Positions 60,394 to 64,000 of a DNA stretch of 64,000 nucleotides are shown one piece after another. The position numbers and the translations under genes are program-made. The stretch's first letter is position 1; the number at the start of each line of letters is the position of its first letter. Origin of the DNA: Porphyrobacter sp. GA68 (GTDB lineage: Bacteria; Pseudomonadota; Alphaproteobacteria; Sphingomonadales; Sphingomonadaceae). Under the pieces are notes generated by a model. It was not told the DNA's origin. It saw only the letters and a program-made list of their open reading frames with translations, and made no database searches. The stretch is taken from assembly GCF_022605525.1 (NCBI RefSeq), contig NZ_JAKQYJ010000001.1, forward strand, positions 911,001-975,000, in the 5' to 3' direction.

Positions 60394-61413
60394 TCAGTGG
60401 CCATCGTGAGCGTCGCCTGCGCCGTGCTCGCTGCCGTGCTCGCTGATTGCCGCCACCCGTTCGCGCTGCTCGGGTGACAAGGTTGCATTCCACACCGCGT
60501 CAAAGCTGCGCCAGGCGCGTTCCGCTTCGGCGTTCAGCATCGCAGGATGCTCGCCATGTTCGCGCAGCGCCGCTTCGACCCGCCGTACTGCTGTCTGGCA
60601 GGAGGTTCTGATCGCACGCTCCTGCTGACGCTTGGCATTGGCGATCCATAGTTTGCCACCCGCCGCCGCATCGCACCCGCCGGGGGTGGCGAGGTTCAGG
60701 CCGCGGGCAGCATCCAGGCTTGCGCCGCTGGCATACCGCGTCGGAAGATCGAGCTTCATGTACGGCAGCAACCGGTTGTGATCGGCGAAAACTCCATCAG
60801 GATTTGGCAAGGTCGCCCAGACATGCAGCATCGCGAGACGCCCTCTTGCGTCGCCTTTGCTGAAGTAGTTGGCTTCAAGCCACCAGTTGGCCAGCCAACG
60901 AAGCAGCGGCCGTTCCTGCGTTGCCGCATTCACCGCTCGCACGAAGTCGTGCACGTGCCACTTGTCTGCGGTGCCGGTGAAACCTTCCGGCACCGTCTCG
61001 CCATCTGCAAGGCGCACGATGAAGGCAACGCCGGTCAAAACCTTTTCGCCATTGATCTGCGTGTACATGAGGTTGGATGGGCGGGAGAAATCGAGCTTGG
61101 CGTCGGAACCGAGGTATTCTTCCCATCCCACACTTTCTGGCGGATACCAGTGCTCCCCCATCAGCGGCTCGTCATCGCCCAGCTTGCGCCAGCCTTCAGC
61201 CTGGGCGACGGAAAAATCCTTGTATCGCTCGACCGCTCGCGCGACGACGGCAATCTCTCGTTGAGCGGCCGGGCTGAGGCTCGCAACATTGATGGACGCC
61301 GCCTGCTCGTGTGTGCCATGGTGCTGGTGTGCCTGCGCCGAAACTGCAGTCGCGGGAAGCAGGCTCAAGGCAGCAGCAGCGACGAGCAACAGGCGGGGGG
61401 CAAGGCGGAGCAT
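60394..61413 (-). CDS. Unidentified His-rich periplasmic protein
   Basis: 339 residues; GAGGAGG precedes the ATG. A signal peptide ends near VSAQA (residue 27). His clusters lie at both ends: AHQHHGTHEQ after the signal and HGSEHGAGDAHDGH at the C-terminus. The domain between has conserved-looking blocks (GWRKLGDDEPLMGEHWYP, PSNLMYTQINGEKVLTGVAFIVRL, KWHVHDFVRAV, LAMLHVWATLPNPDGVFADHN) with several His and Trp, and two Cys (GGCDAA, TSCQTA). It is not recognised as a known family. His-rich ends suggest metal binding. It sits upstream-facing beside an Atm1-like exporter on the same strand, 54 bases downstream of it. Confidence 0.75.
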   Translation of the reverse strand: MLRLAPRLLLVAAAALSLLPATAVSAQAHQHHGTHEQAASINVASLSPAAQREIAVVARAVERYKDFSVAQAEGWRKLGDDEPLMGEHWYPPESVGWEEYLGSDAKLDFSRPSNLMYTQINGEKVLTGVAFIVRLADGETVPEGFTGTADKWHVHDFVRAVNAATQERPLLRWLANWWLEANYFSKGDARGRLAMLHVWATLPNPDGVFADHNRLLPYMKLDLPTRYASGASLDAARGLNLATPGGCDAAAGGKLWIANAKRQQERAIRTSCQTAVRRVEAALREHGEHPAMLNAEAERAWRSFDAVWNATLSPEQRERVAAISEHGSEHGAGDAHDGH

Positions 61414-61467
61414 AGCCTCCTCATTATCAATAGCTCATGACCGGAAGCTGACCAGCAATTTACCCGC

Positions 61468-63288
61468 TCATTCCGCTGCCTCGCCCAGCAGTTCGCGATC
61501 CGCCTGCTGACGCGACCACATCTCGGCATACAGACCGTCGCGGCGAATGAGTTGCTGATGCGTGCCGCTTTCGGCCAACCGTCCGTGCTCCAGCACCAGG
61601 ATGCGGTCCGCGTCGGCGACGGTGGACAGCCGGTGCGCGATGGCGATGGTGGTGCGGTGCTCGGATACCCGGCGCAGCGTTGCAAGGATCTCCTGTTCGG
61701 TCCGCGAATCAAGGGCGCTAGTTGCCTCGTCCAGCAAGAGGATGGGCGGGTTCTTTACAAGGGTGCGCGCGATGGCGACCCGCTGCTTCTCGCCGCCCGA
61801 CAGCTTCAATCCGCGCTCGCCGACTTGGGTGTCGAAGCCCTGCGGCAAGGCAGCGATGAAGGGCAGGATCGCCGCGCCCCGCGCCGCTTCCACCACGTCG
61901 CTCTCGGCTGCGCCGTCGCGGCCATAGGCAATGTTGTAACCGATGGTGTCGTTGAACAGCACGCTGTCCTGCGGCACGATGCCGATATGCCGCCGCAAGG
62001 ATTCCTGCGTGACCTGGGCGATGTCCTGCCCATCGATGAGGATGCGGCCTGCCACGGGGTCATAGAAGCGGAACAGGAGCCGGCCGATCGTCGACTTGCC
62101 CGCCCCGGTCGGACCGACGATGGCAAGGTGACTTCCGGCTTCGACCTCGAAGCTGAGGTCGCGCAGGATCTGACGGTCAGGTTCGTAGCCGAACGAGACG
62201 CGGTCGAACACCACGCCGGGTCGCCGCACAAGCAGCGCCGGAGCACCGGGCGCATCCTTGACCTCAACCTTGGTGTCGATCAGGCGGAACATCGCCGCCA
62301 TGTCGATGAGGCCCTGCCGGATCGTGCGATATACCCAGCCCAGCATGTCCAGCGGGCGAAACAGCTGCACGAGGTAAGTCTGCACCGCCACCAGATCGCC
62401 GACTGTGAGGAGTCCGCGCGACCACTGCCAGACGGTGAAGCCCAAGGCAAAGGCCATGAGCAGGTTGGTGATCGCCGCCTGCGTCATGTTGAGCCAGCCG
62501 AGAGAGTTCTCGCTCTTGATCGCGGCCGCCGCATATGAGCGCGCAGCCCCGGCGTATCGCTCTTTCTCGCGATCTTCGGCGTTGAAGTATTTAACCGTCT
62601 CGTAGTTCAGGAGCGAATCGACCGCCCGGCTAAGTGCGGTTCCGTCCAGTTCGTTCATCTCGGCGCGCAGCTTGGCTCGCCATTCCGTGATCCAGCGCGT
62701 CGCCGCGATGTAGACGACCACGGTTACGCCGGTGGCCACCACCAGTTCGCCGCCAAACAGGGTGTAGAAGATCACCCCGATTGCAAGCAGTTCAAGGATG
62801 GTCGGCGCAATGTTGAACAGGAGGAAGTAGAGCATGGAATCGATGCTCTTGGTTCCCCGCTCGATCGTCTTCGTGACCTCGCCTGTTCGCCGCGACAGGT
62901 GAAATCGCAACGACAATTGGTGCAGCCGGCCAAACACATCCTCAGCCAGCTGACGCGTTGCATCCTGACCAACCCGTTCGAACACGATGTTGCGGATGTT
63001 GTCGAATGCCACGGACGCAAATCGCCCGGCGGTATAGGCGAGGGCAAACCCGATCGCGAGCGCCACAAGCGGCTCGCCTTCAGCGGCCATCGTGTCCACC
63101 ACCTGCTTGTATAGCAGCGGCAGGACCAGCGTGACTGCCTTGGTGAGGAGCACCAGCAGCATGGCAAGAACGATCCGCCAGCGCAGATCGGCCCGATCCC
63201 TTGGCCACAGATACGGCAGAAAACGCGCGAGAGTGCGCCAGCTGTCTGGGTCGGGCCGGTTTGTGGGAGTCGCATGATCGGGAGGCAT
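61468..63288 (-). CDS. ABC transporter, Atm1-like half-transporter
   Basis: 606 residues with six N-terminal membrane helices and a C-terminal ATPase. NYETVKYFNAEDREKERY (near 230) is the Atm1/ABCB7 hallmark that separates it from lipid A or drug exporters. Walker A is GPTGAGKST (near 393), the signature LSGGEKQRVAIARTL, Walker B ILLLDEATSALD. Bacterial Atm1 proteins export glutathione-linked metals or persulfides. It is followed on the same strand by the His-rich periplasmic protein and preceded by the retropepsin-like gene. Confidence 0.92.
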   Translation of the reverse strand: MPPDHATPTNRPDPDSWRTLARFLPYLWPRDRADLRWRIVLAMLLVLLTKAVTLVLPLLYKQVVDTMAAEGEPLVALAIGFALAYTAGRFASVAFDNIRNIVFERVGQDATRQLAEDVFGRLHQLSLRFHLSRRTGEVTKTIERGTKSIDSMLYFLLFNIAPTILELLAIGVIFYTLFGGELVVATGVTVVVYIAATRWITEWRAKLRAEMNELDGTALSRAVDSLLNYETVKYFNAEDREKERYAGAARSYAAAAIKSENSLGWLNMTQAAITNLLMAFALGFTVWQWSRGLLTVGDLVAVQTYLVQLFRPLDMLGWVYRTIRQGLIDMAAMFRLIDTKVEVKDAPGAPALLVRRPGVVFDRVSFGYEPDRQILRDLSFEVEAGSHLAIVGPTGAGKSTIGRLLFRFYDPVAGRILIDGQDIAQVTQESLRRHIGIVPQDSVLFNDTIGYNIAYGRDGAAESDVVEAARGAAILPFIAALPQGFDTQVGERGLKLSGGEKQRVAIARTLVKNPPILLLDEATSALDSRTEQEILATLRRVSEHRTTIAIAHRLSTVADADRILVLEHGRLAESGTHQQLIRRDGLYAEMWSRQQADRELLGEAAE

Positions 63289-63335
63289 CTGCCCCGTGAA
63301 GTGGCTTCACGGCGGGCAGGATTCAATGCTGCTGC

Positions 63336-64000
63336 CTAGAAGCGGCTCCAGCGAGCCTGCTTGTTGGATGCTCCGCGAGGAAGATCGAACATGATTTTTC
63401 GTGCCGCGAAATCCAGGGCCAGCCGGTCCAATCCCTGCAGCGCGTTCATGCCCAATATCAACGCGGGACGTTCTGCCAGGTTCAGCGCCGCGAAGGCCGG
63501 ACTGTCGGCAAAGCCGATCTGCACTGAATCTATCGTCAGCGAACCGATCTCAATCCTTCGTGCAACGCGCAAATCGGTGACGAATGACACGCCGTTCACA
63601 TCCGTTCCTTGGACTGCCAGTCCGGAGCGGGCGCGCAACCGGCGTTGCAGTGCGCGGTTGCCGATCGACAGCGATGCGCCCGTGTCCACGATGACAGTCG
63701 CGCGCACTCCGTCAATGGTTGCGTCCGTTATGATCATCTGCCCGAGCCGCTTTCGCGCACGCACGATGATTTCGTAAGCGCCGCTGGTCCGCTCGTCGTG
63801 CGGATCCGCGACGGTGATGCGGCGCGCGCCGAAATCAATCAACACCCGCATGCCCTGCAATGTGTCGAGACCCAGGATACCGTCAGCGCCCAAGTGCTCA
63901 CGCTCCAGTACCGGACTGGCTGGAAGATTGAGTTTGCGATTCGCGAAGCCGAGCCCGGTAACCTCCACCAGATCGACTGTCCTTTGGCTGCCGGTCGCCA
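63336..64000 (-). CDS. Retropepsin-like aspartic protease, partial (5' end beyond the window)
   Basis: The frame is open to base 64000, so the N-terminus lies outside; a GTG at 63968 is probably internal, since the upstream residues SQRTVDLVEVTGLGF continue the fold. Two aspartic-protease-like units are visible: the C-terminal half of a first (LGADGILGLDTLQGMRVLIDFGARRITV) and a complete second with the catalytic DTG in VRATVIVDTGASLSIGN and ALILGMNALQGLDRLALDF. It resembles periplasmic retropepsin-like proteins. Function unknown. Confidence 0.8.
   Translation of the reverse strand, partial: ATGSQRTVDLVEVTGLGFANRKLNLPASPVLEREHLGADGILGLDTLQGMRVLIDFGARRITVADPHDERTSGAYEIIVRARKRLGQMIITDATIDGVRATVIVDTGASLSIGNRALQRRLRARSGLAVQGTDVNGVSFVTDLRVARRIEIGSLTIDSVQIGFADSPAFAALNLAERPALILGMNALQGLDRLALDFAARKIMFDLPRGASNKQARWSRF

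Noticed and set aside
57938..60493. 851-codon open frame antisense to bamE and hslVU
   Set aside because: The sense genes are highly conserved. The antisense frame has no recognisable domain.

Overview
The window is a GC-rich chromosomal segment of an alphaproteobacterium, most likely of the order Sphingomonadales (Erythrobacteraceae/Sphingomonadaceae-like). The case rests on three surface proteins with PEPxxWA-type C-terminal sorting tails, a TonB-dependent receptor of the sphingomonad type, EipA/DUF1134, a COQ9-family protein, a ubiquinol-cytochrome c chaperone next to bamE, and short FeoB. Almost all of the sequence is chromosomal housekeeping. No integrase, transposase, phage gene, CRISPR array or toxin-antitoxin pair was seen.

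Layout. 1-8.7 kb: start of polA, a small lipoprotein, a class A beta-lactamase-like serine hydrolase with a non-canonical omega loop, a host-attachment-family protein, groES-groEL with a CIRCE operator, a MATE exporter, a PagL-like lipid A deacylase with a transglutaminase-like protein, and rplJ-rplL. 8.7-19.5 kb: a Thr-rich lipoprotein, a compact operon (42-codon secreted ORF, DUF2975 membrane protein, XRE regulator) with clustered CGATA motifs upstream, then rpoB-rpoC. Here rplJL and rpoBC are divergent and separated by this accessory segment instead of forming the usual co-directional cluster. 19.6-36.2 kb: a PEPxxWA protein with a dyad over its promoter, a META-like lipoprotein, transaldolase, a TetR regulator facing a TonB receptor, a DevBCA-TolC-like ABC efflux operon divergent from a second TetR gene with two tandem palindromes between them, a FucP-like sugar transporter, FMN reductase, glpD, a second PEPxxWA protein, an FNR-type regulator and tRNA-Ser(GCT). 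36.3-46.6 kb: eipA, an aromatic/aspartate aminotransferase, a six-gene overlapping operon (SCO1, YcgN, YgjP, a membrane protein, ribD, ribE), ankyrin protein, COQ9, feoAB with a dyad upstream, and ssb.

46.7-54.5 kb is the most coherent accessory module, a sulfide/persulfide oxidation island: ArsR repressor and peroxiredoxin on one strand; persulfide dioxygenase, two YeeE/YedE half-transporters, a DUF442 sulfurtransferase, type II sulfide:quinone oxidoreductase, a SulP anion transporter and an MBL-rhodanese protein on the other. The last gene is cut by an in-frame TAA immediately before the rhodanese active-site loop. The ArsR protein has no cysteine, unlike thiol-sensing BigR/SqrR.

54.7-64 kb: a YgiD-like extradiol dioxygenase, a GDSL esterase with a PEPxxWA tail, DUF177, ubiquinol-cytochrome c chaperone, bamE, hslVU, an unidentified His-rich periplasmic protein, an Atm1-like ABC exporter, and the 3' part of a retropepsin-like protein that runs off the end.

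Assignments come from reading motifs, lengths and gene order; no database search was run. Regulatory sites are pattern matches only.
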